DNA from: Pelobates cultripes
Lineage: Eukaryota > Chordata > Amphibia > Anura > Pelobatidae
DNA: 64,000 bases
NCBI GenBank assembly: GCA_933207985.1
Contig: OW240916.1
Coordinates: forward strand, 320,006,655-320,070,654
Direction: 5' to 3'
The notes below the pieces were generated by a model. It saw only the letters and a list, made by a program, of their open reading frames with translations. It ran no database searches and had not been told where the DNA came from. Positions 1 to 13,905 of this stretch are shown here, piece by piece. Position 1 is the stretch's first letter. Each line of letters starts with the position of its first letter. The position numbers and the translations under genes are program-made.

Positions 1-1540
1 TATTTTAATATAAATTAATTATTAGCATTGCTCCCTCTGTCCTGCCTGGAATATTTAATATTTATTATTTTAATATTCATTCATTATTAGCATTGCTCCC
101 TCTATCCTGCCTGGAAGATTTTATATTTATTATTTAAATATTAATTAACTATTAGCATTGCTACCTCTATTCTGCCTTGAAGATGTAATATTTAAATATT
201 AATTCATTATTAGCATTTCTCCCTCTATCCTGCCTGAAATAGTTAATATTTATTATTTTAATATTAATTAATTATTAGCATTGCGCCCTCTGTCCTGCCT
301 GGAATATTTAATATTCATTATTTTAATATTAATTGATTATTAGCATTGCTCCCTATCCTGCCTAGAATAGTTAATATTTATTATTTTGTTATTAATTAAT
401 TATTAGCATTGCTCCCTCTATCCTGCCTGGAATATTTAATATTTATTATTTTATTATTAATTAATTATTAGCATTGCTCCCTCTATCCTGCCTGGAATAT
501 TAATATTTATTATTTTATATTAATTAATTATTAGCATTGCTCCCTCTATCCTGCCTGGAATATTTAATATTTATTATTTTATTATTAATTAATTATTAGC
601 ATTTCTCCCTCTATCCCGCCTGGAATATTTAATATTTATTATTTTAATATTAATTCATTATCAGCATTGCACCCTCTATCCTGCCTGGAATATTTCATAT
701 TTATTATTTTAATATTAATTCATTATTAGCATGGCCCCCTATCCCGCCTGGAATATTTAATATGTATTATTTTAATATTAATTCACTATGAGCATTGCTC
801 CCTCTGTCCTGCCTGGAATATTTAATATTTTAATATTAATTCATTATCAGCATTGCACCCTCTATCCTGCCTGGAATATTTCATATTTATTATTTTAATA
901 TTAATTTATTATTAGCATGGCCCCCTCTATCCCGCCTGGAATATTTAATATGTATTATTTTAATATTAATTCATTATTAGCATTGCTCCCTCTGTCCTGC
1001 CTGGAAGATTTAATATTTAAATATTAATTCATTATGAGCATTGCTCCCTCTGCCTGGAATATTTAATATTTACTATTTAAATATTGATTAATTATTAGCA
1101 TTGCTGCCTCTATCCTGCCTGGAAGATTTAATATTTATTATTTAAATATTAATTCATTATTAGCATTGCTCCCTCTATCCTGCCTGGGAGATTTAATATT
1201 TAAATATTAATTCATTATGAGCATTGCTCCCTCTGCCTGGAATATTTAATATTTATTATTTTAATATTAATTAATTATTAGCATTGCTCCCTCTGCCTGG
1301 AATATTTAATATTTATTATTTTATTATTAATTAATTATTAGCATTGCTCTCTCTGTCCTGCCTGGAATATTTAATATTTATTATTTTAATATTAATTAAT
1401 TATTAGCATTGTGCCCTCTGTCCTGCCTGGAATATTTAATATTTTAATATTAATTAATTATTAGCATGGCTCCCTCTATCCTGCCTGGAATATTTATTAT
1501 TTTAATATTAATTAATTATTAGCATTGTTCCCTCTGTCCT

Positions 1541-4500
1541 GCCTGGAATATTTAATATTTATTATTTTAATATTCATTCATTATTAGCATTGCTCCCTCT
1601 ATCCTGCCTGGAAGATTTTATATTTATTATTTAAATATTAATTAACTATTAGCATTGCTACCTCTATCCTGCCTGGAAGATTTAATATTTAAATATTAAT
1701 TCATTATTAGCATTTCTCCCTCTATCCTGCCTGAAATAGTTAATATTTATTATTTTAATATTAATTAATTATTAGCATTGCGCCCTCTGTCCTGCCTGGA
1801 ATATTTAATATGTATTATTTTAATATAAATCAATTATTAGCATTGCTCCCTGCCTGGAATATTTAATATTTATTATTTTATTATTAATTAATTATTAGCA
1901 TTGCTCTCTCTGTCCTGCCTGGAATATTTAATATTCATTATTTTAATATTAATTGATTATTAGCATTGCTCCCTCTGTCCTGCCTGGAATATTTAATATT
2001 TATTATTTTAATATTAATTCATTATCAGCATTGCACCCTCTATCCTGCCTGGAATATTTCATATTTATTATTTTAATATTAATTCATTATTAGCATGGCC
2101 CCCTCTATCCCGCCTGGAATATTTAATATTTATTATTTTAACATTAATTAATTATTAGCATTTCTCCCTCTATCCCGCCTGGAATATTTAATATTTATTA
2201 TTTTAATATTAATTCATTATCAGCATTGCACCCTCTATCCTGCCTGGAATATTTCATATTTCATATTTTAATATTAATTCATTATTAGCATGGCCCCCTC
2301 TATCCCGCCTGGAATATTTAATATTTATTATTTTAACATTAGTTAATTATTAGCATTGCTCCCTCTATCCTGCCTGGAATATTTAATATTTATTATTTTA
2401 ATATAAATTAATTTTTAGCATTGCTCCCTCTGTCCTGCCTGGAATATTTAATATTTATTATTTTAATATTAATTCATTAATAACATCACTCCCTCTATTC
2501 CGCCTGGAATATTTATTATTTTAATATTAATTAATTATTAGCATTGCTTCCTCGGTCCTGCCTGGAATATTTAATATTTATTATTTTAACATTAGTTAAT
2601 TATTAGCATTGCTCCCTCTATCCTGCCTGGAATATTTAATATTTATTATTTTAATATAAATTAATTATTAGCATTGCTTCCTCTGTCCTGCCTGGAATAT
2701 TTAATATTTTAATATTAATTAATTATTAGCATTGTGCCCTCTGTCCTGCCTGGAATATTTATTATTTAAATATTTATTCATTATTAGCATTGCTCCCTCT
2801 GCCTGGAATATTTAATATTTTAATATTAATTCATTATTAGCATGGCCCCCTCTATCCCGCCTGGAATATTTAATATGTATTATTTTAATATTAATTCATT
2901 ATTAGCATTGCTCCCTCTATCCTGCCTGGAAGATTTAATATTTTAAATATTAATTCATTATGAGCATTGCTCCCTCTGCCTGGAATATTTAATATTTATT
3001 ATTTTAATATTAATTAATTATTAGCATTGTGCCCTCTGTCCTGCCTGGAATATTTAATATTTATTATTTAAATATTAATTAATTATTAGCATTGCTACCT
3101 CTATTCTGCCTGGAAGATTTAATATTTAAATATTAATTCATTATTAGCATTTCTCCCTCTATCCTGCCTGAAATAGTTAATATTTATTATTTTAATATTA
3201 ATTAATTATTAGCATTGCACCCTCTGTCCTGCCTGGAATATTTAATATGTATTATTTTAATATAAATTAATTATTAGCATTGCTCCCTGCCTGGAATATT
3301 TAATATTTATTATTTTATTATTAATTAATTATTAGCATTTCTCCCTCTATCCTGCCTGGAATATTTAATATTTATTATTTTAATATTAATTCATTATCAG
3401 CATTGCACCCTCTATCCTGCCTGGAATATTTCATATTTATTATTTTAATATTAATTCATTATTAGCATGGCCCCCTCTATCCCGCCTGGAATATTTAATA
3501 TTTATTATTTTAACATTAGTTAATTATTAGCATTGCTCCCTCTATCCTGCCTGGAATGTTTAATATTTTAATATAAATTAATTATTAGCATTGCTCCCTC
3601 TGTCCTGCCTGGAATATTTAATATTTATTATTTTAATATTAATTCATTAATAACATCACTCCCTCTATTCCGCCTGGAATATTTATTATTTTAATATTAA
3701 TTAATTATTAGCATTGCTTCCTCTATCCTGCCTGGAATATTTAATATTTTAATATTAATTAATTATTAGCATTGTGCCCTCTGTCCTGCCTGGAATATTT
3801 ATTATTTAAATATTAATTCATTATTAGCATTGCTCCCTCTGCCTGGAATATTTATTATTTTAATATTAATTAATTATTAGCATTGCGCCCTCTGTCCTGC
3901 CTGGAATATTTAATATGTATTATTTTAATATTCATTCATTATTAGCATTGCTCCCTCTATCCTGCCTTGAAGATTTTATATTTATTATTTAAATATTAAT
4001 TAACTATTAGCATTGCTACCTCTATCCTGCCTGGAAGATTTAATATTTAAATATTAATTCATTATTAGCATTTCTCCCTCTATCCTGCCTGAAATAGTTA
4101 ATATGTATTATTTTAATATAAATTAATTATTAGCATTGCTCCCTGCCTGGAATATTTAATATTTATTATTTTATTATTAATTAATTATTAGCATTGCTGT
4201 CTCTGTCCTGCCTGGAATATTTAATATTCATGATTTTAATATTAATTGATTATTAGCATTGCTCCCTATCCTGCCTGGAATATTTAATATTTATTATTTA
4301 AATATTAATTAATTATTAGCATTGCTCCATCTATCCTGCCTGGAATATTTAATATTTATTATTTTAATATTAATTAATTATTAGCATTGCTCCCTCTGCC
4401 TGGAATATTTAATATTTATTATTTTAATATTAATTAATTATTAGCATTGTGCCTTCTGTCCTGCCTGGAATATTTAATATTTATTATTTTATTATTAATT

Positions 4501-4887
4501 AATTATTAGCATTGCTCCCTCTATCCTGCCTGGAATATTTTATATTTATTATTTTAATATTAATTCATTATTAGCATTGCTCCCTCTGCCTGGAATATTT
4601 AATATTTATTATTTTAATATTAATTAATTATTAGCATTGTGCCCTCTGTCCTGCCTGGAATATTTATTATTTTAATATTAATTAATTATTAGCATTGTTC
4701 CCTGTGTCCTGCCTGAAATATTTAATATTTATTATTTTAATATTCATTCATTATTGGCATTGTTCCCTCTATCCTGCCTGGAAGATTTAATATTTATTAT
4801 TTTAATATTAATTAATTATTAGCATTGCTTCCTCTATCCTGCCTGGAATATTTCATATTTTAATATTAATTAATTATTAGCATTGCT
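1541..4887 (+). repeat. Satellite block A, duplicated at 21071-24417
   Basis: Rare variants recur exactly 19530 bases downstream. Examples are the caattattag variant near 1829/21359, the double ttcatatttcatatttt near 2257/21787, the aataacatcact unit near 3650/23180 and the catgatttt change at 4229/23759. Similarity continues past 4887 after an extra segment of about 370 bases in the left copy. Confidence 0.85.
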
Positions 4888-5899
4888 CCCTCTGCCTGGA
4901 ATATTTAATATTTATTATTTTAATATTAATTAATTATTAGCATTGTGCCTTCTGTCCTGCCTGGAATATTTAATATTTATTATTTTGTGATAATTAATTG
5001 TGGGATTCTCTCTCTGTCCTGCCTGGAGTAATTTTACAATATTCATTATTTTAATATTTGATTATTAGCATTGCTCCCTATCCTGCCTGGAATATTTAAT
5101 ATTTATTATTTTATTATTAATTAATTATTAGCATTGCGCCCTCTATCCTGCCTGGAATATTTAATATTTATTATTTTAATATTAATTAATTATTAGCATT
5201 GCTCCCTCTGCCTGGAATATTTAATATTTATTGTTTAATATTAATTAATTATTAGCATTGCGCCCTCTGTCCTTCCTGGAATATTTAATATGTATTATTT
5301 TAATATAAATTAATTATTAGCATTGCTCCCTGCCTGGAATATTTAATATTTATTATTTTATTATTAATTAATTATTAGGATTGCTCTCTCTGTCCTGCCT
5401 GGAATATTTAATATTCATTATTTTAATATTAATTGATTATTAGCATTGCTCCCTATCCTGCCTGGAATATTTAATATTTATTATTTTATTATTAATTAAT
5501 TATTAGCATTGCTCCCTCTATCCTGCCTGGAATATTAAATATTTATTATTTTATTTTTAATTCATTATCAGCATTGCACCCTCTATCTGCCTGGAATATT
5601 TCATATTTAAATATTAATTCATTATGAGCATTGCTCCCTCTGCCTGGAATATTTAATATTTATTATTTTAACATTAATTAATTATTAGCATTGCTCCCTC
5701 TGCCTGGAATATTTAATATTTATTATTTTAATATTAATTAATTATTAGCATTGTTCCTTCTGTCCTGCCTGGAATATTTAATATTTATTATTTTAATATT
5801 CATTCATTATTAGCATTGCTCCCTCTGTCCTGCCTGGAATATTTAATATTTATTATTTTAATATTCATTCATTATTAGCATTGCTCCCTCTATCCTGCC

Positions 5900-8040
5900 T
5901 GGAAGATTTAATATTTATTATTTAAATATTAATTAATTATTAGCATTGCTACCTCTATTCTGCCTGGAAGATTTAATATTTAAATATTAATTCATTATTA
6001 GCATTTCTCCCTCTATCCTGCCTGAAATAGTTAATATTTATTATTTTAATATTAATTAATTATTAGCATTGCGCCCTCTGTCCTGCCTGGAATATTTAAT
6101 ATGTATTATTTTAATATAAATCAATTATTAGCATTGCTCCCTGCCTGGAATATTTAATATTTATTATTTTATTATTAATTAATTATTAGCATTGCTCTCT
6201 CTGTCCTGCCTGGAATATTTAATATTCATTATTTTAATATTAATTGATTATTAGCATTTCTCCCTCTATCCCGCCTGGAATATTTAATATTTATTATTTT
6301 AATATTAATTCATTATCAGCATTGCACCCTCTATCCTGCCTGGAATATTTCATATTTATTATTTTAATATTAATTAATTATTAGCATGGCCCCCTCTATC
6401 CCGCCTGGAATATTTAATATGTATTATTTTAATATTAATTCATTATTAGCATTGCTCCCTCTATCCTGCCTGGAAGATTTATTATTTAAATATTAATTCA
6501 TTATTAGCATTGCTCCCTCTGCCTGGAATATTTAATATTTATTATTTTAATATTAATTAATTATTAGCATTGTGCCCTCTGTCCTGCCTTGAATATTTAA
6601 TATTTATTATTTTAATATTCATTCATTATTGGCATTGCTCCCTCTATCCTGCCTGGAAGATTTAATATTTATTATTTAAATATTAATTAATTATTAGCAT
6701 TGCTACCTCTATCCTGCCTGGAAGATTTAATATTTAAATATTAATTCATTATTAGCATTTCTCCCTCTATCCTGCCTGAAATAGTTAATATTTATTATTT
6801 TAATATTAATTAATTATTAGCATTGCACCCTCTGTCCTGCCTGGAATATTTAATATGTATTATTTTAATATAAATTAATTATTAGCATTGCTCCCTGCTT
6901 GGAATATTTAATATTTATTATTTTATTATTAATTAATTATTAGGATTGCTCTCTCTGTCCTGCCTGGAATATTTAATATTCATTATTTTAATATTAATTG
7001 ATTATTAGCATTGCTCCCTCTGCCTGGAATATTTAATATTTATTATTTTAATATTAATTAATTATTAGCATTGTGCCCTCTGTCCTGCCTGGAATATTTA
7101 ATATTTATTATTTTAATATTAATTAATTATTAGCATTGTGCCCTCTGTCCTGCCTGGAATATTTAATATTTTAATATTAATTAATTATTAGCATGGCTCC
7201 CTCTATCCTGCCTGGAATATTTATTATTTTAATATTAATTAATTATTAGCATTGTTCCCTCTGTCCTGCCTGGAATATTTAATATTTATTATTTTAATAT
7301 TCATTCATTATTAGCATTGCTCCCTCTATCCTGCCTGGAAGATTTTATATTTATTATTTAAATATTAATTAACTATTAGCATTGCTACCTCTATCCTGCC
7401 TGAAATAGTTAATATGTATTATTTTAATATAAATTAATTATTAGCATTGCTCCCTGCCTGGAATATTTAATATTTATTATTTTATTATTAATTAATTATT
7501 AGCATTGCTCTCTCTGTCCTGCCTGGAATATTTAATATTCATTATTTTAATATTAATTGATTATTAGCATTGCTCCATATCCTGCCTGAAATATTTAATA
7601 TTTATTATTTTATTATTAATTAATTATTAGCATTTCTCCCTCTATCTTGCCTGGAATATTTAATATTTATTATTTTAATATTAATTCATTATCAGCATTG
7701 CACCCTCTATCCTGCCTGGAATATTTCATATTTATTATTTTAATATTAATTCATTATTAGCATGGCCCCCTCTATCCCGCCTGGAATATTTAATATTTAT
7801 TATTTTAACATTAGTTAATTATTAGCATTGCTCTCTCTGTCCTGCCTGGAATATTTAATATTCATTATTTTAATATTAATTGATTATTAGCATTGCACCC
7901 TCTATCCTGCCTGGAATATTTCATATTTAAATATTAATTCATTATGAGCATTGCTCCCTCTGCCTGGAATATTTAATATTTATTATTTTAACATTAATTA
8001 ATTATTAGCATTGCTCCCTCTGCCTGGAATATTTAATATA
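5900..8040 (+). repeat. Satellite block B, duplicated at about 18900-21020
   Basis: Variants such as gccttgaatattt (6588/19570), the ttggcattgc unit (6629/19611) and ttaggattgct recur at an offset of 12982. The offset grows by about 8 bases after the right copy's extra 'tatgattt' near 20150. Confidence 0.8.
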
Positions 8041-8399
8041 TATTATTTTAATATTAATTAATTATTAGCATTGTTCCCTCTGTCCTGCCTGGAATATTTA
8101 ATATTTATTATTTTAATATTCATTCATTATTAGCATTGCTCCCTCTATCCTGCCTGGAAGATTTAATATTTATTATTTAAATATTAATTAATTATTAGCA
8201 TTGCACCCTCTGTCCTGCCTGGAATATTTAATATGTATTATTTTAATATAAATTAATTATTAGCATTGCTCCCTGCCTGGAATATTTAATATTTATTATT
8301 TTATTATTAATTAATTATTAGCATTTCTCCCTCTATCCTGCCTGGAATAGTTAATATTTATTATTTTAATATTAATTAATTATTAGCATTGCTCCCTCT

Positions 8400-11135
8400 G
8401 CCTGGAATATTTAATATTTAAATATTAATTCATTATGAGCATTGCTCCCTCTGTCCTGCCTGGAATATTTAATATTTTAATATTAATTCATTATCAGCAT
8501 TGCACCCTCTATCCTGCCTGGAATATTTCATATTTATTATTTTAATATTAATTCATTATTAGCATGGCCCCCTCTATCCCGCCTGGAATATTTAATATTT
8601 ATTATTTTAATATAAATTAATTATTAGCATTGCTCCCTCTGTCCTGCCTGGAATATTTAATATTTATTATTTTAATATAAATTAATTATTAGCATTGCTT
8701 CCTCTGTCCTGCCTGGAATATTTAATATTTTAATATTAATTAATTATTAGCATTGTGCCCTCTGTCCTGCCTGGAATATTTATTATTTAAATATTAATTC
8801 ATTATTAGCATTGCTCCCTCTGCCTGGAATATTTAATATTTATTATTTTAATATTAATTAATTATTAGCATTGCGCCCTCTGTCCTGCCTGGAATATTTA
8901 ATATGTATTATTTTAATATAAATTAATTATTAGCATTGCTCCCTGCCTGGAATATTTAATATTTATTATTTTATTATTAATTAATTATTAGCATTGCTGT
9001 CTCTGTCCTGCCTGGAATATTTAATATTCATTATTTTAATATTAATTGATTATTAGCATTGCTCCCTATCCTGCCTGGAATATTTAATATTTATTATTTT
9101 ATTATTAATTAATTATTAGCATTGCTCCCTCTATCCTGCCTGGAATATTTAATATTTATTATTTTATTATTAATTAATTATTAGCATTTCTCCCTCTATC
9201 CTGCCTGGAATATTTAATATTTATTATTTTAATATTAATTCATTATCAGCATTGCACCCTCTATCCTGCCTGGAATATTTCATATTTATTATTTTAATAT
9301 TAATTCATTATTAGCATGGCCCCCTCTATCCCGCCTGGAATATTTAATATTTATTATTTTAACATTAGTTAATTATTAGCATTGCTCCCTCTATCCTGCC
9401 TGGAATGTTTAATATTTATTATTTTAATATAAATTAATTATTAGCATTGCTCCCTCTATCCTGCCTGGAATATTTAATATTTATTATTTTAACATTAGTT
9501 AATTATTAGCATTGCTCCCTCTATCCTGCCTGGAATATTTAATATTTATTATTTTAATATTAATTCATTATCAGAATTGCACCCTCTATCCTGCCTGGTA
9601 TATTTCATATTTAAATATTAATTCATTATGAGCATTGCTCCCTCTGCCTGGAATATTTAATATTTATTATTTTAACATTAATTAATTATTAGCATTGCTC
9701 CCTCTGCCTGGAATATTTAATATTTATTATTTTAATATTAATTAATTATTAGCATTGCTCCCTCTGACTGGAATATTTAATATTTAAATATTAATTCATT
9801 ATGAGCATTGCTCCCTCTGTCCTGCCTGGAATATTTAATATTGTAATATTAATTCATTATCAGCATTGCACCCTCTATCCTGCCTGGAATATTTCATATT
9901 TATTATTTTAATATTAATTCATTATTAGCATGGCCCCCTCTATCCCGCCTGGAATATTTAATATTTATTATTTTAATATAAATTAATTATTAGCATTGCT
10001 CCCTCTGTCCTGCCTGGAATATTTAATATTTATTATTTTAATATAAATTAATTATTAGCATTGCTTCCTCTGTCCTGCCTGGAATATTTAATATTTTAAT
10101 ATTAATTAATTATTAGCATTGTGCCCTCTGTCCTGCCTGGAATATTTATTATTTAAATATTAATTCATTATTAGCATTGCTCCCTCTGCCTGGAATATTT
10201 AATATTTATTATTTTAATATTAATTAATTATTAGCATTGCGCCCTCTGTCCTGCCTGGAATATTTAATATGTATTATTTTAATATAACTTAATTATTAGC
10301 ATTGCTCCCTGCCTGGAATATTTAATATTTATTATTTTATTATTAATTAATTATTAGCATTGCTGTCTCTGTCCTGCCTGGAATATTTAATATTCATTAT
10401 TTTAATATTAATTGATTATTAGCATTGCTCCCTATCCTGCCTGGAATATTTAATATTTATTATTTTATTATTAATTAATTATTAGCATTGCTCCCTCTAT
10501 CCTGCCTGGAATATTTAATATTTATTATTTTATTATTAATTAATTATTAGCATTTCTCCCTCTATCCTGCCTGGAATATTTAATATTTATTATTTTAATA
10601 TTAATTCATTATCAGCATTGCACCCTCTATCCTGCCTGGAATATTTCATATTTATTATTTTAATATTAATTCATTATTAGCATGGCCCCCTCTATCCCGC
10701 CTGGAATATTTAATATTTATTATTTTAACATTAGTTAATTATTAGCATTGCTCCCTCTATCCTGCCTGGAATGTTTAATATTTATTATTTTAATATAAAT
10801 TAATTATTAGCATTGCTCCCTCTATCCTGCCTGGAATATTTAATATTTATTATTTTAACATTAGTTAATTATTAGCATTGCTCCCTCTATCCTGCCTGGA
10901 ATATTTAATATTTATTATTTTAATATTAATTCATTATCAGAATTGCACCCTCTATCCTGCCTGGTATATTTCATATTTAAATATTAATTCATTATGAGCA
11001 TTGCTCCCTCTGCCTGGAATATTTAATATTTATTATTTTAACATTAATTAATTATTAGCATTGCTCCCTCTGCCTGGAATATTTAATATTTATTATTTTA
11101 ATATTAATTAATTATTAGCATTGCTCCCTCTGCCT
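8400..11135 (+). repeat. Direct tandem duplication of a 1366-bp satellite segment
   Basis: Two adjacent copies (about 8400-9766 and 9767-11135) share unit order. The attgctccctctgtcc at 8441 recurs at 9807, and the gctccctatcctgcc at 9061 recurs at 10427, both at offset 1366. Differences are single bases, so the duplication looks recent. Confidence 0.85.
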
Positions 11136-12356
11136 GGAATATTTAATATTTATTATTTTAATATTAATTAATTATTAGCATTGTTCCCTCTGTCCTGCCT
11201 GGAATATTTATTATTTTAATATTCATTCATTATTAGCATTGCTCCCTCTATCCTGCCTGGAAGATTTTATATTTATTATTTAAATATTAATTAACTATTA
11301 GCATTGCTACCTCTATCCTGCCTGGAAGATTTAATATTTAAATATTAATTCATTATTAGCATTTCTCCCTCTATCCTGCCTGAAATAGTTAATATGTATT
11401 ATTTTAATATAAATTAATTATTAGCATTGCTCCCTGCCTGAAATATTTAATATTTATTATTTTATTATTAATTAATTATTAGCATTGCTCTCTCTGTCCT
11501 GCCTGGAATATTTAATATTCATTATTTTAATATTAATTGATTATTAGCATTGCTCCCTATCCTGCCTGAAATATTTAATATTTATTATTTTATTATTAAT
11601 TAATTATTAGCATTTCTCCCTCTATCTTGCCTGGAATATTTAATATTTATTATTTTAATATTAATTCATTATCAGCATTGCACCCTCTATCCTGCCTGGA
11701 ATATTTCATATTTATTATTTTAATATTAATTCATTATTAGCATGGCCCCCTCTATCCCGCCTGGAATATTTAATATTTATTATTTTAACATTAGTTAATT
11801 ATTAGCATTGCTCCCTCTATCCTGCCTGGAATGTTTAATATTTATTATTTTAATATAAATTAATTATTAGCATTGCTCCCTCTGTCCTGCCTGGAATATT
11901 TAATATTTATTATTTAATATTAATTCATTAATAACATCACTCCCTCTATTCCGCCTGGAATATTTATTATTTTAATATTAATTAATTATTAGCATTGCTT
12001 CCTCTGTCCTGCCTGGAATATTTAATATTTATTATTTTATTATTAATTAATTATTATCATTGCTCCCTCTGTCTTGCCTGGAATATTTAATATTTATTAT
12101 TTTAATATAAATTAATTATTAGCATTGCTTCCTCTGTCCTGCCTGGAATATTTTATATTTATTATTTTAATATTAATTCATTAATAACATCACTCCCTCT
12201 ATTCCGCCTGGAATATTTATTATTTAAATATTAATTCATTATTAGCATTGCTCCCTCTGCCTGGAATATTTAATATTTATTATTTTAATATTAATTAATT
12301 ATTAGCATTGCGCCCTCTGTCCTGCCTGGAATATTTAATATGTATTATTTTAATAT

Positions 12357-13905
12357 AAATTAATTATTAGCATTGCTCCCTGCCTGGAATATTTAATATT
12401 TATTATTTTATTATTAATTAATTATTAGCATTGCTGTCTCTGTCCTGCCTGGAATATTTAATATTCATTATTTTATTATTAATTCATTATTAGCATTTCT
12501 CCCTCTATCCTGCCTGGAATATTTAATATTTATTATTTTAATATTAATTCATTATCAGCATTGCACCCTCTATCCTGCCTGGAATATTTCATATTTATTA
12601 TTTTAATATTAATTCATTATTAGCATGGCCCCCTCTATCCCGCCTGGAATATTTAATATTTATTATTTTAACATTAGTTAATTATTAGCATTGCTCCCTC
12701 TATCCTGCCTGGAATGTTTAATATTTATTATTTTAATATAAATTAATTATTAGCATTGCTCCCTCTGTCCTGCCTGGAATATTTAATATTTATTATTTTA
12801 ATATTAATTCATTAATAACATCACTCCCTCTATTCCGCCTGGAATATTTATTATTTTAATATTAATTAATTATTAGCATTGCTTCCTCTGTCCTGCCTGG
12901 AATATTTAATATTTATTATTTTAACATTAGTTAATTATTAGCATTGCTCCCTCTATCCTGCCTGGAATATTTAATATTTATTATTTTAATATAAATTAAT
13001 TATTAGCATTGCTTCCTCTGTCCTGCCTGGAATATTTAATATTTTAATATTAATTAATTATTAGCATTGTGCCCTCTGTCCTGCCTGGAATATTTATTAT
13101 TTAAATATTAATTCATTATTAGCATTGCTCCCTCTGCCTGGAATATTTAATATTTATTATTTTAATATTAATTAATTATTAGCATTGCGCCCTCTGTCCT
13201 GCCTGGAATATTTAATATGTATTATTTTAATATAAATTAATTATTAGCATTGCTCCCTGCCTGGAATATTTAATATTTATTATTTTATTATTAATTAATT
13301 ATTAGCATTGCTGTCTCTGTCCTGCCTGGAATATTTAATATTCATTATTTTAATATTAATTGATTATTAGCATTGCTCCCTATCCTGCCTGGAATATTTA
13401 ATATTTATTATTTTATTATTAATTAATTATTAGCATTGCTCCTTCTATCCTGCCTGGAATATTTAATATTTATTATTTTAATATTAATTAATTATTAGCA
13501 TTGCTCCCTCTGCCTGGAATATTTAATATTTATTATTTTAACATTAGTTAATTATTAGCATTGCTCCCTCTATCCTGCCTGGAATATTTAATATTTATTA
13601 TTTTAATATTAATTCATTATCAGCATTGCACCCTCTATCCTGCCTGGAATATTTAATATGTATTATTTTAATATTAATTCATTATTAGCATTGCTCCCTC
13701 TATCCTGCCTGGAAGATTTAATATTTAAATATTAATTCATTATGAGCATTGCTCCCTCTGTCCTGCCTGGAATATTTAATATTTTAATATTAATTCATTA
13801 TCAGCATTGCACCCTCTATCCTGCCTGGAATATTTCATATTTATTATTTTAATATTAATTTATTATTAGCATGGCCCCCTCTATCCCGCCTGGAATATTT
13901 AATAT
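12357..13905 (+). repeat. Satellite block D, duplicated at about 16278-17790
   Basis: Positions 12678, 13501 and 13801 recur at 16561, 17384 and 17684, an offset of 3883. The left 290 bases of this block are clean here but degraded in the second copy. Confidence 0.8.
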
